From Tetragonia tetragonoides (taxonomy: Eukaryota > Streptophyta > Magnoliopsida > Caryophyllales > Aizoaceae), in assembly GCA_038025085.1 (NCBI GenBank), contig CM076148.1:36167691-36231690 (forward strand): a stretch of DNA of 64,000 nucleotides, read 5' to 3'. A program made the position numbers and the translations under genes. A model generated the notes under the pieces. It was not told the DNA's origin, made no database searches, and saw nothing but the letters and a program-made list of their open reading frames with translations. This document shows, one piece after another, positions 35,153-46,235 of the stretch; within the stretch, counting starts at the first letter, position 1; every line of letters begins with the position of its first letter.

Positions 35153-35339
35153 GCAGTCATTTGTGTCGATTCGAATGAAACAGTTCTTCATGAAACAGTA
35201 CGTACGAACATTCAGTCAGAACCACTTGAGTTGCAAGCTTTAATCCAGTCTAAGATCTTTTTGGTAGCAATCCTACCCTCTGTACGAGGCATAAATCATC
35301 CTAACTTATATATGAAACTGTCCAGGATATGATCATTTT

Positions 35340-35556
35340 TTTTTACACCCAGACGAACTGTCTACAAAGCTGTTCAATGTAGTAGAAAACAGTTTTGGAA
35401 TCATCAATGCGGACACCCAAAAATAATAGACGCAGGTGAACATTAGGCCGAAGACCCAACATTACAGAAAAATCATGGATGGTGAGGACCATAGCCTCAG
35501 TAGAGCTCTTGTCAGTTGCCAATTAGCTCTACAAAATATCAGAAAATCATCAACAA
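35340..35556 (-). pseudogene. LINE reverse transcriptase fragment
   Basis: On the minus strand the frame reads FVDDFLIFCRANW at about 35556-35518, matching the catalytic [FY]xDD box of non-LTR reverse transcriptases. It shifts frame and continues as TDKSSTEAMVLTIHDFSVML, then GLRPNVHLRLLFLGV, the segment that normally follows the catalytic box. A stop near 35340 ends it. The rest of the LINE is missing. Confidence 0.65.
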
Positions 35557-35944
35557 ATATATTATTTAGGAATTACAGCTTTCATTAGCATTGCTGTGCA
35601 GCAGTGCATACAGAGGACAAATAACTAAGGGGACATCAGATCCCTTGCCTCGCTCATCCCTCTTTGCTTATAAAAGTAACCAGTACAGACTACAAGCAGG
35701 AGGACGAAGTGAGAAGGAATCGAACATAAAATGCAGGGCTTCTAAGAAATGATGGTCGAAGTTTGTAAACTATACAGTTTGTCTTTTGAAATAGACATGT
35801 CTATGACAGAAAGGGGGAGGACTAAATAAAATAAAGAGTTCCAATCAATATATGGTAACACAGTATATCTAATCACTGTGATCGACGGTGAATACCCTTG
35901 ATTGTGAACCAAAAATAAAAATATATATGTATCTAATCTCTATT
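35557..35944. other. Intergenic, nothing recognised
   Basis: AT-rich. It ends at the breakpoint (about 35950) where the duplicated F-box/FBD segment begins. Confidence 0.4.
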
Positions 35945-36403
35945 TCACAGAAGATGCAGTTTCTCCAAACCCACACAAGCGAAGAGGTGAGAGCTCAACT
36001 TCAGAGACGATTTGTAGTGATTATTCTCAACGCTAAAATCTTTAATACCGCTTCTTGAAAGAAATGATAGCCATTGAGTAACATCAGCAGGTTGATCTTT
36101 TGGCGAGGAGGCCGGTACATACAGTGAAAACTTGCGAATGGGACCATCGTGTTGAAAGAGTACCTTGCTCACAATGTTGAAAATTTTGATCTTATGGCTT
36201 GAAAAGAAGCAAGCATCCGAAATAAGTTGAGGAGTTGAAATCCAAGTCTCCCGCCATTTCCGCGAAAGGATGGACATTCGTGCAGCATCACGGAGGGGCA
36301 AGTGTTTCATAATGCAATCTAAAATATCACTCCCCAAATAACTAATTACATCTGCAGAAGCGTCAACATCATTCTTCCTTTTCGATTTCCTTTCATTGCT
36401 CAT
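35945..36403 (-). pseudogene. Truncated F-box/LRR/FBD copy (N-terminal 152 residues)
   Basis: The frame from 36403 encodes an F-box (DILDCIMKHLPLRDAARMSI, LSRKWRETWISTP) and the start of the LRR region. It then stops at KLHLL when similarity to the full-length gene at 48867-50842 ends abruptly at about 35950. Up to there the two proteins are nearly identical (FSLYVPASS, VTQWLSFLSRSG, SSHLFACVGLEKLHL). All LRR and FBD parts are lost. It is the edge of a segmental duplication whose other copy carries the complete gene. If expressed it would give an F-box module without a substrate-binding part. Confidence 0.85.
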
Positions 36404-36844
36404 CTTGGCTAATGAGAATTCTGAAGTAATAATTATCAGATACCAAAATCAGTAAAGGAAAGAGTAAAGTTTCAAAAACAACAACAATACTAGAAAAGAA
36501 ATCTGTGCTGTTTTTATGATCATCAAACTTATTTGATGTTTCATCCTTTTAGGACCATGTTGAAAGGGTACGACGGAATGAAACAAAATGAAACTTGCTG
36601 CAACAATAATGAAATGAAACATTACCCATTGCAGATTGGAACAAAAAAATGATACAAAATAAAGAGCAAAAACTAGATAGAATACTGGACAAACACAAAA
36701 ACTTGTATAGCGGGGACTCATGATATCAGCCCTCCTTTCTCTCCTTTCCCCTCCCACACCTCACACCTCACAGGATAGGTTCACCCCATAAGACCTATAG
36801 CTGAACAGAACATGCAAAAACTGAACGGAAGAACAAGGCCTTAG

Positions 36845-37010
36845 GAGTAAGTCTTATGTGAGACCTATTCACAATATAATGGGGTCTTTATTCAGATATA
36901 TAGGGGTCACTTTTTATGAACCATACATGACCCTAACTTATTTCACTTAAACATGACCCTGTCTCAGCAAAAGTTTCGAAAAAATCGTCTCATAAAAGTT
37001 TTTGTGCCCA
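36845..37010. mobile_element. Small GTGAGAC/TTTGTG repeat, insertion absent from the paralogous block
   Basis: The stretch beginning GTAAGTCTTATGTGAGACC and ending CATAAAAGTTTTTGTGCC is missing at the matching place in the 50-52 kb copy (near 51300-51370). This supports insertion after the duplication. Related pieces occur at about 39607-39743, 48270-48345, 51580-51655, 54040-54150 and 59815-59905. Confidence 0.5.
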
Positions 37011-37869
37011 TGATACTAACTCCAAAAAAACCTTTATTTTGACCTGTGTTAAGTTTCATTACGGATAAACAAATACAACTGTTTCACTATTATGTTTAAA
37101 TATTTACTAGTAATATGTTCAACATCATAAAAATTGAGCTACACCTACGTACACAGTTATAGCCACACATGAATTATGTCCTCTTTGGTGAGATAAACTT
37201 TGTTTACAAATTAAAATTCACTTTATTAATCCAGCCAAATAACAAGTAACAAATTCGTTTTGTTTTTTTCTTGATTGATCAAAAATAACAAATTATTGCA
37301 GAAACTCTAACATCTTATATATTGACCTAATAATTTGAAAATTTGGAGAACAATATCAATCATACATTCATACACAATGAGAGAATGAAATTAATACTTT
37401 GAGAAATTGGGAAAATTACTAGAGGTTTATCATGTGATATCATACAATTAATCAAAGTATTAACAATAATTAGCCAAAAACCCTGACCTTTTCTTCTGAG
37501 TCTCTGGCAGTCGTGAGGTACCAGTCCGTATTCGCTGGAACTGCGTCCAGGCCCAGAACGCAGCCTTTGAACACGTCAGGCGGAACGACGTCTAAAGCCC
37601 AGCAAACTTGCGAAATTGAAATACTACCAAAGTTAGCAAGGTTACCGTTTTTTTTAAAATTTTGGTTATAACTACTTGCCTATGCCCAATTGTGTTGTTC
37701 CACGTGGTTTTCTCTTTTTTCTTTCTTTTTTTTTCCTTTAGTTTTTTGTTTGTTTTTGGGTCAAGAATTTTTTTTTTTTTTGGAGATCAATCTTACTCTT
37801 TTTTTATTCCTTTTTTTTTTTTATAGTGATACTCTTTTTTTTTATTCCTAAATTTTCATATAGTTCATC

Positions 37870-38450
37870 TGTTACTATTTTTAGTGAATATTGTTCTCAT
37901 AAGCAATGAACAATTAGACTATTGTTGATGAACATTATATATCTAACCTATGAACAATTAAATTATTTTTAATGAACATTTGCATATATAACCTATGAAC
38001 AATTAAACTATTGTTCATGAATATTGCAATTATAACCGATTAACCACTAGGATATTTTTGATGATCATTATGTATATAGCCTTTGAACAATTAGATTATT
38101 TTTTATGAGCATTACGTATATAACCTATGAACAATTAGACTATTTTTTATGAACATTACGTATATAACAAATGAATAATTAGATTATTTTTGATAAACAT
38201 TACGTATATAAGATATGAACAATTAGATTATTTTTGATGAACATTACGTATATAAGATATAAACAATTAGATTATTTTTGATGAACATTACGTATATAAG
38301 ATATGAACAATTAGATTATTTTTGATGAACATTATATTACGTATATACGATATGAACAATTAGACTATTTTGAATGAACATTACTACCTATATATAACTT
38401 ATGAACAATTAGATTATTTTTTATGAACCTTTACGTTTGTCATTGATGAA
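37870..38450. repeat. 44-bp minisatellite, about 12 units
   Basis: The unit is ATGAACAATTAGATTATTTT with TGATGAACATTACGTATATA and a short link. ACGTATATA starts at 38114, 38158, 38202, 38246 and 38290, exactly 44 apart. Outer units are more diverged. It lies wholly inside the 1.8-kb stretch absent from the paralogous block. Confidence 0.9.
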
Positions 38451-38635
38451 CAATTAGGATACTCCTTATAAACCAACAATTTATAAGTTACGAATTGAGT
38501 CTAATGAACCATTAGAATATTGCTTTTAAACTAATTAAACTATTGGTTATAAACCGTTATAAATTTTTAACTAATAAGCACTCTACTTGGAGTCTTCTTG
38601 ATGTGGATCAATTTATTCATCTTTCATCATCACCT

Positions 38636-38637
<2 letters not shown>

Positions 38638-38669
<32 letters not shown>
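38638..38669. repeat. (CAT)n microsatellite
   Basis: About ten uninterrupted CAT units. The following Pro/Ser/Thr-rich open frame (to 38890) is an effect of CCA/ACC-rich sequence and is not called as a gene. Confidence 0.9.
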
Positions 38670-39606
38670 ATGTCCAATCGCCAACACCAACTTCATCATC
38701 AACGAAAACAATGAACAAAACACCGCTTCGTCCATCCCCAATTCCCCATCCCCTTCCCCCACGCACAAACAGCACCACCAAACCACATTATTCCTTCCCA
38801 ATCACTGTCCAGCCACCTTCACAATCACCCACAAACAATGATTTCAACTCCTTTAACAACCCAAAATGGAGGAGAGAGAAAATACAATAAGAACACCCAA
38901 ACAACAACCACCAAACAACAACCACCACCGTAAATTTCCCCCGCCGCTCAACATCGCCGCACCTTTGGTCGACCACGAAATGAGGTACTAATAAACAAAA
39001 TAAAATAAAATAAATAAATTAAAAAAAAAGTAAAGAAATATATCAAATTGGGTCTTAAACAATCATAAAAGTTGAGAAGAATTTTGATATAACACTTTCG
39101 AAATTTAATTTTTTGTGTTTGAAGTCATAAAAAGCAAGATCAATTTCGTGGAATGGAGCTTTGAGGAGAGAGAAAGATTGAGGGGAAGAGAGGGTATGAA
39201 ACGCTCAGCCAAATAAGAAAATTGATTTTGGGGGACGACATGCGATTAAATGCCATCGTAATTACATTTAATTACAACTTTGCCACCGTAGTCCAGCCAA
39301 AATGGATGGACATATGTCCATATAAAAAATTTTATGAGGCACGCAGGGGAGTGTTTTTTGCTTGGCTGGCGCAGGGGCGTCTCTAATCTAACTTTACAAA
39401 CTTTCCCGTTCTGCCTGTGGCCGCCCTAATCCTATGTGTTCGTGGTCAAAACTGGGCCGGACGGCCCGGTAGTTTGCTTTTTTTTTTTTTTTTTTGTTTC
39501 TTCCCCTTTTTGAGTTGTCTGCAACTTCATACTCTCCTCGCTTTCAGATAAAGGTATACATAGTTGTTTTTGCACTAGATTTTGAGTCAAGGATACTAGG
39601 GTTTAA

Positions 39607-39743
39607 CTTTCCAAAAAGTCTCCTATAAGGCGGCCTTAAGATGAGGCCCCCTTTATAACCAAGCATGACATAAGCATAATGTCATACTTGTTAGAAAGAG
39701 TCTCACCTTAAAGCCGCCTCATACGAGTTTTTGTGTTAACTTT
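39607..39743. mobile_element. Small palindromic MITE-like element
   Basis: The left end CTCCTATAAGGCGGCCTTAA is complemented by the right end read inward, CTCGTATGAGGCGGCTTTAA, giving about 30 bp of inverted terminal similarity around a 70-bp middle (CCAAGCATGACATAA). The middle matches about 48300-48345, where only half an element remains. Confidence 0.65.
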
Positions 39744-40006
39744 CCAACATTACCTCCCATACTTTTTGGGAATAAAGGGAGGTAGGATCAATTAATGGGT
39801 GTATTGACATGTAGGTATATTAATAGTAAAAAGAAAATTGGGATCGCTTGCTTTATGAACCGTGTATACATTTATCTAAAAGAAAATAAAACCAACAATG
39901 TATACATTTATTTGAAATGTAGTGTGTAGAATACTACTCATTATTACGAGTAATATTTTTTGCTCACTAGCAGTAGTCATTAATCAACATCATAAAAACT
40001 CGTATG
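39744..40006. other. Intergenic, nothing recognised
   Basis: AT-rich sequence running up to the CACTA-like terminus; no gene. Confidence 0.35.
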
Positions 40007-40350
40007 CACTACAAGAAAAAAGACTTTGGGTCACAAAATTACAAGAGCCAAATTTCGTCGCCCAAACCTTGCGCGACAAAATTTTTTCGTCGCCTACTTC
40101 GTCGCGCAAAACTCAGGCGACGAAATTCATGTGTCCGTGGTACATGGTGCCAACATTTGGGCGACGAAATCTAGTTTTTCGTGGCCCAAAGTGCTACCCT
40201 TGAATTTGGTCGTTTCGTGGCCCCTTGTTAATGTTTGGGCGACAAATTTGTCTGTTCCGTGGCCCATTGTTGATGTTTAGGGATGGAATTTGGGTATTTC
40301 GTGGCCATTATTGATGTTTGGGCGACGAATTTGGGTGTTTTGTGGCACAT
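40007..40350 (+). mobile_element. CACTA-type terminus with subterminal repeats
   Basis: The stretch begins CACTACAAGAAAAAAGAC, a canonical plant CACTA end. About 340 bp follow, filled with CGTCGCC/GGCGACGAA and TTTCGTGGCCC words in both orientations; ATGTTTGGGCGAC recurs about every 41 bp near 40231-40320. No matching opposite end (TTTTCTTGTAGTG) was found downstream, so the element is truncated, rearranged, or larger than I can trace. Confidence 0.7.
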
Positions 40351-41128
40351 TATTTATCATTATTGTTATTATTATTATTATTTGTTATTATAAATATTCT
40401 CTCCATATACTTTGTAATGTATAATTAAAACAATCTCATACTACCAAATCAACTATCAAAAACAACAGTAGATTAAAAAAAAAGGCTAAGAAATTTCTAT
40501 TTCATCACCACTTGTTTAAGTGTTTGTACAATCAAACTCCATAGAATACCAATTGTACCAATTGTAGATAAAAAAGAAAAAAAAAAAAAAAAAAAAAAAG
40601 AAACTGAGGTTTGTTACTCTATACAAACCCAATAACAGAAGATCTAGGATTATCACTATTCTTGATTCGGTTTGCTTCCACATATCAAGATATATGTGAT
40701 AACCTTCAATGGTCCATTCATAATTATGCTGCTACTCAAGCAAATAGGACTATGGAGAGGTGCAAAACTGCAACATAGTAAGCACTTCCAACAATAATCC
40801 TGAGACTTTAATCTGCATTGGAATAAAAGAACAAGATCAGTGGGACTTCTTCAGACTGCCAAACAGCAGTGGCCAACAAAAGCTATATTTACAGCTGAAT
40901 ACAACAACAACAAAAAATAGTAAAAAAACATAAGGAAAAAGCTTCATTTAACTCACTAATATTATAACCCTAATTCACAGCTCAAACCATAACTTGATAT
41001 TATAACCCCAATTCACAGCTCAAAAAATAATTCACTAGCATCACTACCCAAGTCCAAGGAAAAAATAACAAGACCAATTCTCAATACAATTAAGCATAAC
41101 AAAATATACAGTCTTTAGAAATCAATAC
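40351..41128. other. Non-coding stretch between CACTA end and TFIIA-like exons
   Basis: AT-rich with an A-run at 40572-40599. It may be intron or 3' flank of the captured gene fragment; no further TFIIA exon is visible here. Confidence 0.35.
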
Positions 41129-41411
41129 CTTGATGATAACCTTAGTCTTCACTTGAGACTCAAGTGCTTCAGTCATTCACTGTAACATTAAACAACAGAA
41201 ACCAAACAATCAAACATCAACAGAGATAGGAAATTATAGAAAAGAGAGAAAATTTCATGAAAAAAAAATTGTGAATCACAACCTCATCAAACTAGACTAA
41301 AACTTGAATAGCAAGCTCAGGACTAAGAGTGCCATTAAGAACCATCTCATCCAATGTCTCAGTCAAGCACATCCCAATTGTGGATCTCCTGTAAAGCTCG
41401 AATGTTGTCAT
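41129..41411 (-). pseudogene. TFIIA gamma (small) subunit gene fragment, two exons, nonsense-mutated
   Basis: On the minus strand, exon 1 (41411-41283) reads MTTFELYRRSTIGMCLTETL, then DEMVLNGTLSPELAIQVLV, a TAG in place of the conserved Gln, and FDE before a GT donor. After an intron with an ACAG acceptor, exon 2 (41179-41129) reads TGA in place of Ser, then MTEALESQVKTKVIIK and a GT donor. This is unmistakably the N-terminal half of the plant TFIIA small subunit, a general transcription factor that helps TBP bind promoters. The C-terminal half (GHLHTYRFCDNVWTF region) is not found. With two nonsense codons and no 3' half, it is a dead copy, probably carried by the CACTA-type element starting at 40007. 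Confidence 0.9.
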
Positions 41412-42300
41412 TAACAACCCTGATCTGTTACAATAAGAAATCACATAAGAAGTGACTCAAGCCCTTATAAAAGTAAGGGCAATTTAATTGACAACAGAAA
41501 TATAAACTACATTCATATAACTGTAATTTCAGTCAAAATTCTCCAATATTCAGACTCACATTCATACTATAAACCAGGTGTCAAATATTCAGACGCACAT
41601 TCATACTATAAACCAAGTTTCTTCTCCTTGCATAACCATCCATATAACTGAAATTTCAGTCAATATTCTCCAATTTTAGCAAAAAAGCAAATCAGTAAAT
41701 GTCAAATATATACTTTAAGAACTCTATAATTTAAGAATTCCGTCACAATCATATTCAAAAACCCATACAATTAACCTACAAAGAGAGAAAGACAACAAGA
41801 AAGAGGAGGGAAAAGAAAACTGGTTGTACTCACATATGATTGGGGACAACGAAAGATATTGCTACTAGATTAAACCTGGCAAACAACAAAATCAATGATA
41901 GAAACCAAAATCTTTGTTACATCAAAGACTAATTTTACCACACAACAAATGAATTACAAAAACCTAAATATACAAACCCTAGATCTGAAATTGAGGACAA
42001 ATGGGGAGTCATCAACCAAATTTGAACAAAAATTAAAGTGTGAGAACAAACCCTAATACTCGAACAATAGTAGATAGGAGCAAAGATAGTTTCTAAATTC
42101 ACTCTTCGTCGGTGTCTCTTCATCGATTGACATGATGGAGCAATTGTCCTCGTTGATGGCGTTTCCTTGATGGTTGGTTGGCTGCTACAGAGAGAGAGAG
42201 TGTGTGTGTGTGTGTGTGTGTGTTTTTCTGGTGGTGTTTCCATGGTTACTACAAGAAGAGAAAGAGAGAGAGTAGGAGGAGGTTGGGAATTTGGGATTCA
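41412..42300 (-). other. 5'-UTR/promoter-like region of the TFIIA gamma fragment
   Basis: Upstream of exon 1 an acceptor-like GTAACAG sits before the short leader, implying an intron in the 5'-UTR. Further on are AG and TG microsatellites (42189-42222) and a pyrimidine-rich stretch on the minus strand, as in many plant leaders. Open frames here are not conserved proteins. Confidence 0.4.
42189..42222. repeat. Compound (AG)n(TG)n microsatellite
   Basis: About six AG units run directly into eleven TG units. Confidence 0.95.
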
Positions 42301-42369
42301 GCGAGCGTATGAGATATGACTGGCTTGACTGTCACTTGAGAAGGAGAATGATACAATCACCACAATTTT

Positions 42370-43110
42370 ATTGTACGCAAACCCGGGAAGACAAGAAATT
42401 GTCTTCCATAGCTAAAGTGGCATAACAAATCCGTTTTTGTACAAAATGAGAGTGTGTTGATATGGAACATAAGTTAGGAGCTTAGTAGGCAATTCACTCA
42501 ACATATTGTTTCTCTCTCACAACCAAACCCATCTCTGTTTCACCCAACCTCCACCATAACTCTCTGAAACTCACCTCCATAACTCTCTGAAACTCACCAC
42601 CATAGGCATAGCTCCTCTGTCTTACCGTACTTACCCAAGCAAGAATTATGTAGAGTTCCATGAGTGAGTCATGGAATATTTTCAAATTTCCACAACTTAC
42701 TGAATTGCCTTGACTTGGTTGTGGAATTTAGTCAAATTTCCACACTTTAGTAAATTGACAATACTCAGATGTTGAATTTAGTCAAATTTCCGCAATTTAG
42801 TGAATTGACATGACTCAATTGTGAAAACTTCAACACAATTTAGTTAGATTTTTTAATTATTACTATTGGCGGTTGATTTAGTTCTTATTCTTATATTTTC
42901 GTACAATTGAATTCAATCTAGTACAATTTTGGGTAAGTTCTTCTAATGTTTTTAAATTGAGTTCAAGTTGGTAAAATTTTGGACAGTTCACTCAACATAT
43001 TATGTCTCTCTCATAACCAGACTCCTCTCTATCTCACCCAACCCCCAACATAGCTCTCTGAAACCCACCACATTAGCTCTCCCTCTCTTACTTACCCAAG
43101 CAAAGGGGAA
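42370..43110. repeat. Left arm of a long, degenerate inverted repeat, with internal duplications
   Basis: About 42660-42960 is complementary to about 47545-47880. Shared features are TTTCCACAACTTA, GTTGTGGAAT, TTGATTTAGTTCTTATT and TTTTGGGTAAGTTC. The outer part (GGGAAGACAAGAAATTGTCT, about 42384) resembles, inverted, about 48160-48200. Inside the arm a unit of about 51 bp repeats about three times. About 42495-42645 is also directly repeated at 42990-43105 (CTCTCTGAAACYCACC, TACTTACCCAAGCAA). Confidence 0.65.
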
Positions 43111-44209
43111 CAAACACCCCCATTGAGCATCCCCATGATTATCGCCCGCAAATCCGGAAGTCTTCAATCCTCAATTATTGTAATGTATACAATGACAACA
43201 ATTTGTACTAAATCCTGGCAGTATAATTATACCAAGGTAATTCAATTTGAACTAAATTTGATGTTAAAAGACTAATATACGTACTAAGAATTTTGTAAAA
43301 TGGTACATCCACCGTCATTACTAGCCAATGGCCTAGATATGGAAACCCATTCGTGGCCCATAATACCTTGAAACACCTATGAATATAACACCATGGTAAT
43401 TTTGTACTAAACCTTAGTATAATTGTACCAAGGTACTTCAATTTGAACTAAAGATGTTGTTAAGAAACAAATATATTAAGAACTTTGTACAATGGTCTGC
43501 TCACTATTTTTACTAGCAAATGACCCACATATGGAAACCCACCCGTGACCCACCCGTAACCCATAATTATTTACTTAAGGTCCAAACCCAATATTAAACT
43601 TTTAAATGCCTATACTCAACAGTAACCTATTTCTAATGCCACTAGCAGGTACTGAATAATGCCACTAGCTAGTCCTGATTGAAGACATGAGTAGGTATTA
43701 AATAATGCCACTAGCAGGTCGTGAGATGAGATGTTTAGGTTACAATAAATTAGTGTACAGGTGGGTGAAAATAGAGGTAAGAGGCGTGAGACGAGATGGT
43801 TTGATTACTAGGAGAAAGTGTATAAGTGGAGTGAATGACGGTGTATTTGGTTTAATGAGTGAGAAAAAATAAGAGAAAAATTAAAAAGAAACATTTGCAT
43901 ACGGTCAATCGAATGTTGGTCAGTTCTTAGGAGGTACCCGCCAATGGAGCTAGAAGAGTAAATGTTTAAATTTGAAATTGTACAAAACAAATGTATGCAA
44001 ATTGTACTAAAACGGCTATATATGTACTATAAATAAGTATAATATACAAAGTGGTATAGATTTGTACTAGTTCCACTAGAATTGTACCAAGTTTGTCCCC
44101 GAATTAATAACTATAGTTAGCGATGAATAGGATTTAACCATTGAATGCTCCGCCCAGACCAAAAATCAAAGCAAATTTACTTACTAGAATTTGTACTATT
44201 CGTAATAGA
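43111..44209. other. Non-coding, with a local duplication
   Basis: About 43215-43375 and 43405-43570 are diverged direct copies, sharing TACCAAGGTA, TTCAATTTGAACTAAA and ATATGGAAACCCA. No gene is seen. Confidence 0.5.
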
Positions 44210-44217
44210 TATGTACC
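44210..44217. repeat. Left target-site duplication (TATGTACC) of second hAT element
   Basis: TATGTACC precedes the element and recurs perfectly at 44956-44963. Confidence 0.85.
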
Positions 44218-44955
44218 TAGACCTGGCAAACGGGTCAATCGGATCGGTTTCGAGTCGGGTTAATTTCGATTCAGGTCTAATTGGGTCAACTTATACTCGA
44301 GTATGGGTCGGATTCGGTTTGGGTTGTACTTCTGGTTCGGGTTTATTCGGATTTGTACCTTTTCGGATCATCTTGGGTCGGTTTATACGGGTCAGGTCAA
44401 TATCAGATCGATTTTTGTTTAAAAAGTCGGTTACTTTTGGGTCGGGTTAAAATCGGTTGGTGTCATTTCGGATCGAGTTCGGATACAGGTCCGAACTGTC
44501 GGGTCTATTTTGGGTCAAGCTATATTTTGAGCCTCCATTCTCAAATTAACATTCAAATCACCAAATGGGTTAACACTAAATAAGGTTTAGTATATAATCT
44601 TTAAATTCTTTGGTAAAAAATAATTATTTTCATTAAATAATAGCGTTTAACCAATTTCAGGTTCGATTTATTTTGGTTTCGGGTCATGTTCGATTCAGGT
44701 CGGTTTGAATCGGTTTGCGTTTAGTTCGGATCAAATCTGTTTCGGTTGTGAACGGTTCAATTTTGATTCGGTTTGGGTCAGATTCGGATACGGATCGTCG
44801 TCGGGTCAATAATCTTTCGGTTTTGATTCGGTTTCGGTTTGGATCATTTCGGATAATCGGTTCTAAATCGGGTTGCCACTATTCGGGCATATTCGGTTAC
44901 GGTTTCGGGTCAATCGGGTCGGGTAATTGGTTTCGGGTTAGGACTGCCAGGTCTA
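44218..44955. mobile_element. Non-autonomous hAT element, 738 bp
   Basis: The left end is TAGACCTGGCAAACGGGTC and the right end read inward is TAGACCTGGCAGTCC. A perfect 8-bp duplication (TATGTACC) flanks it. The interior is filled with TTCGGGTCGG/TTCGGTTTGG words; no transposase is present. The open frames it contains are repeat-derived. The end sequence differs from the 11-kb element, so it is a separate family. Confidence 0.9.
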
Positions 44956-44963
44956 TATGTACC

Positions 44964-45220
44964 AAGTTATTCTAAATTGAACTATATGGTGGTAAACGAA
45001 TAGTGACCATAAACATCCCGGTACAACCCTAAAAAGGAAGTCTTTCAATAAATATTATTTTACAAGGAAATATTTCATGGATTACCCTTTAATCACCATA
45101 ATTATGCAACATTATTGTATTATTTTCCAAAAAATAAACCTTAAATGGTACAACTAATTAAAGAGTAAAAAATAATATAATTATCTCAATGGTTTTACAT
45201 TGGATAAAATGATTAAAAAA
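44964..45220. other. AT-rich non-coding
   Basis: Nothing recognised; runs into the tandem repeat. Confidence 0.35.
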
Positions 45221-46235
45221 AACAAATTATGATTACTAATACATAAGTGTATTGATTATTTTTTTCAAATTAAATTTAAGAAAGTTTAGTTTTCACCATT
45301 ACGATTATTAAGACTGATTAACATTTTATACGACCAATAACGTTTAAGTAGAGGTAGAATAGTATAAATCACTATTGAATGAATTTGTTTTTCCACACTT
45401 ATTATGATTACTAATGCATAGGTGTTTCGATTTTATTTTTTTCAAATTCTAATTGGCAAAATTTAGTTTTTACCATTACGACCATTAAGGCTGATTACCA
45501 CTTTATATGGCCAATTACATCTAAGTAGAGTCAGAATAGGCTAAATTAGTACTATTGAAATTGCTTTTCATCACTTATTATGATTACTAATACATAATTC
45601 TATTGATAGTTTTTCAAGTTTTAATTAACAAAGTTTAGTTTCCACTACTAAGACCATTAAGAATGATTAATATACTTTATATGACCAATAACGTCTCAGT
45701 ATATCGCCGAAATAGTCTAAATCACTCTTGAAATTGCTTTCCATCACTTATTATGATTACTAATACATAAGTCTACTGAATATTTTTCAAATTCTAATTA
45801 ACAAAGTTTATTTAGCACTACTAATACGACCATTAAGGCTGATTAACACTTTAAATGACCAATAACGTCTAAGTAGAGCCGAAATAGTCTAAATCACTAT
45901 TGAAATTAATTTTCTTCACTTATTATGATTACTAATACATAAGTCTATTATTGATTATTTTTATAATTCTAATTAACAAAGTTTAGTTACCATTATTACG
46001 ATCATTAAAACTGATTAACACTTTATATGGCCAATAACGTCTAAGTAGAGCCGGATCAGTCTAAATCACTCTTGAAATTACTTTTCATCACTTATTGTGA
46101 TTACTAATACATAAGTCTATTTATTTTTTTTTCAAATTTTAATTAACAAAGTTTAGTTTCCACCATTAGGACCATTAAGACTTATTAACACTTTATATGG
46201 CCAATAGCGTCTAACTAGAGTCGGGATAGTCTATT
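45221..46235. repeat. Tandem repeat of 172-176 bp, about six units
   Basis: The marker GATTACTAAT begins at 45231, 45406, 45582, 45755, 45927 and 46099, giving periods of 175, 176, 173, 172 and 172. Each unit also holds ACAAAGTTTAGTT, GACCATTAAG, CACTTTATATGGCCAATA and CGTCTAAGTAGAG. Units differ by substitutions and small indels. Confidence 0.93.

Larger units (their letters stand above)
35950..39500. repeat. Segmental duplication, copy 1 (partner 50360-52095)
   Basis: Sequence 35950-37520 and again 39335-39500 aligns in order with 50360-51975 and 51975-52095. Shared words include TTTGATGTTTCATC, CAACTGTTTCACTATTATGTTT, TCTTCTGAGTCTCTGGCAGTCGTG and ACAAACTTTCCC. About 1.8 kb (37520-39335) is present only in this copy. 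It is bracketed by GTGAGGTAC and ATGAGGCAC, possibly an aged 9-bp target duplication. Confidence 0.8.

Noticed and set aside
38543..38890. Pro/Ser/Thr-rich 115-codon frame
   Set aside because: Driven by a CAT microsatellite and CCA-rich sequence; no start context or family resemblance.
41935..42243. 102-codon frame starting METPPEKHTHTH
   Set aside because: It begins in the TG microsatellite of the TFIIA-like leader and has no homologous landmarks.
42241..42256. TACTACAAGAAGAG as a possible partner terminus of the CACTA end at 40007
   Set aside because: It is in the same orientation as the left end and lacks the leading CA; a right end should read ...CTTGTAGTG.
44145..44975. Gly/Ser/Phe-rich open frames
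   Set aside because: They come from the TTCGGGT-rich interior of the second hAT element.
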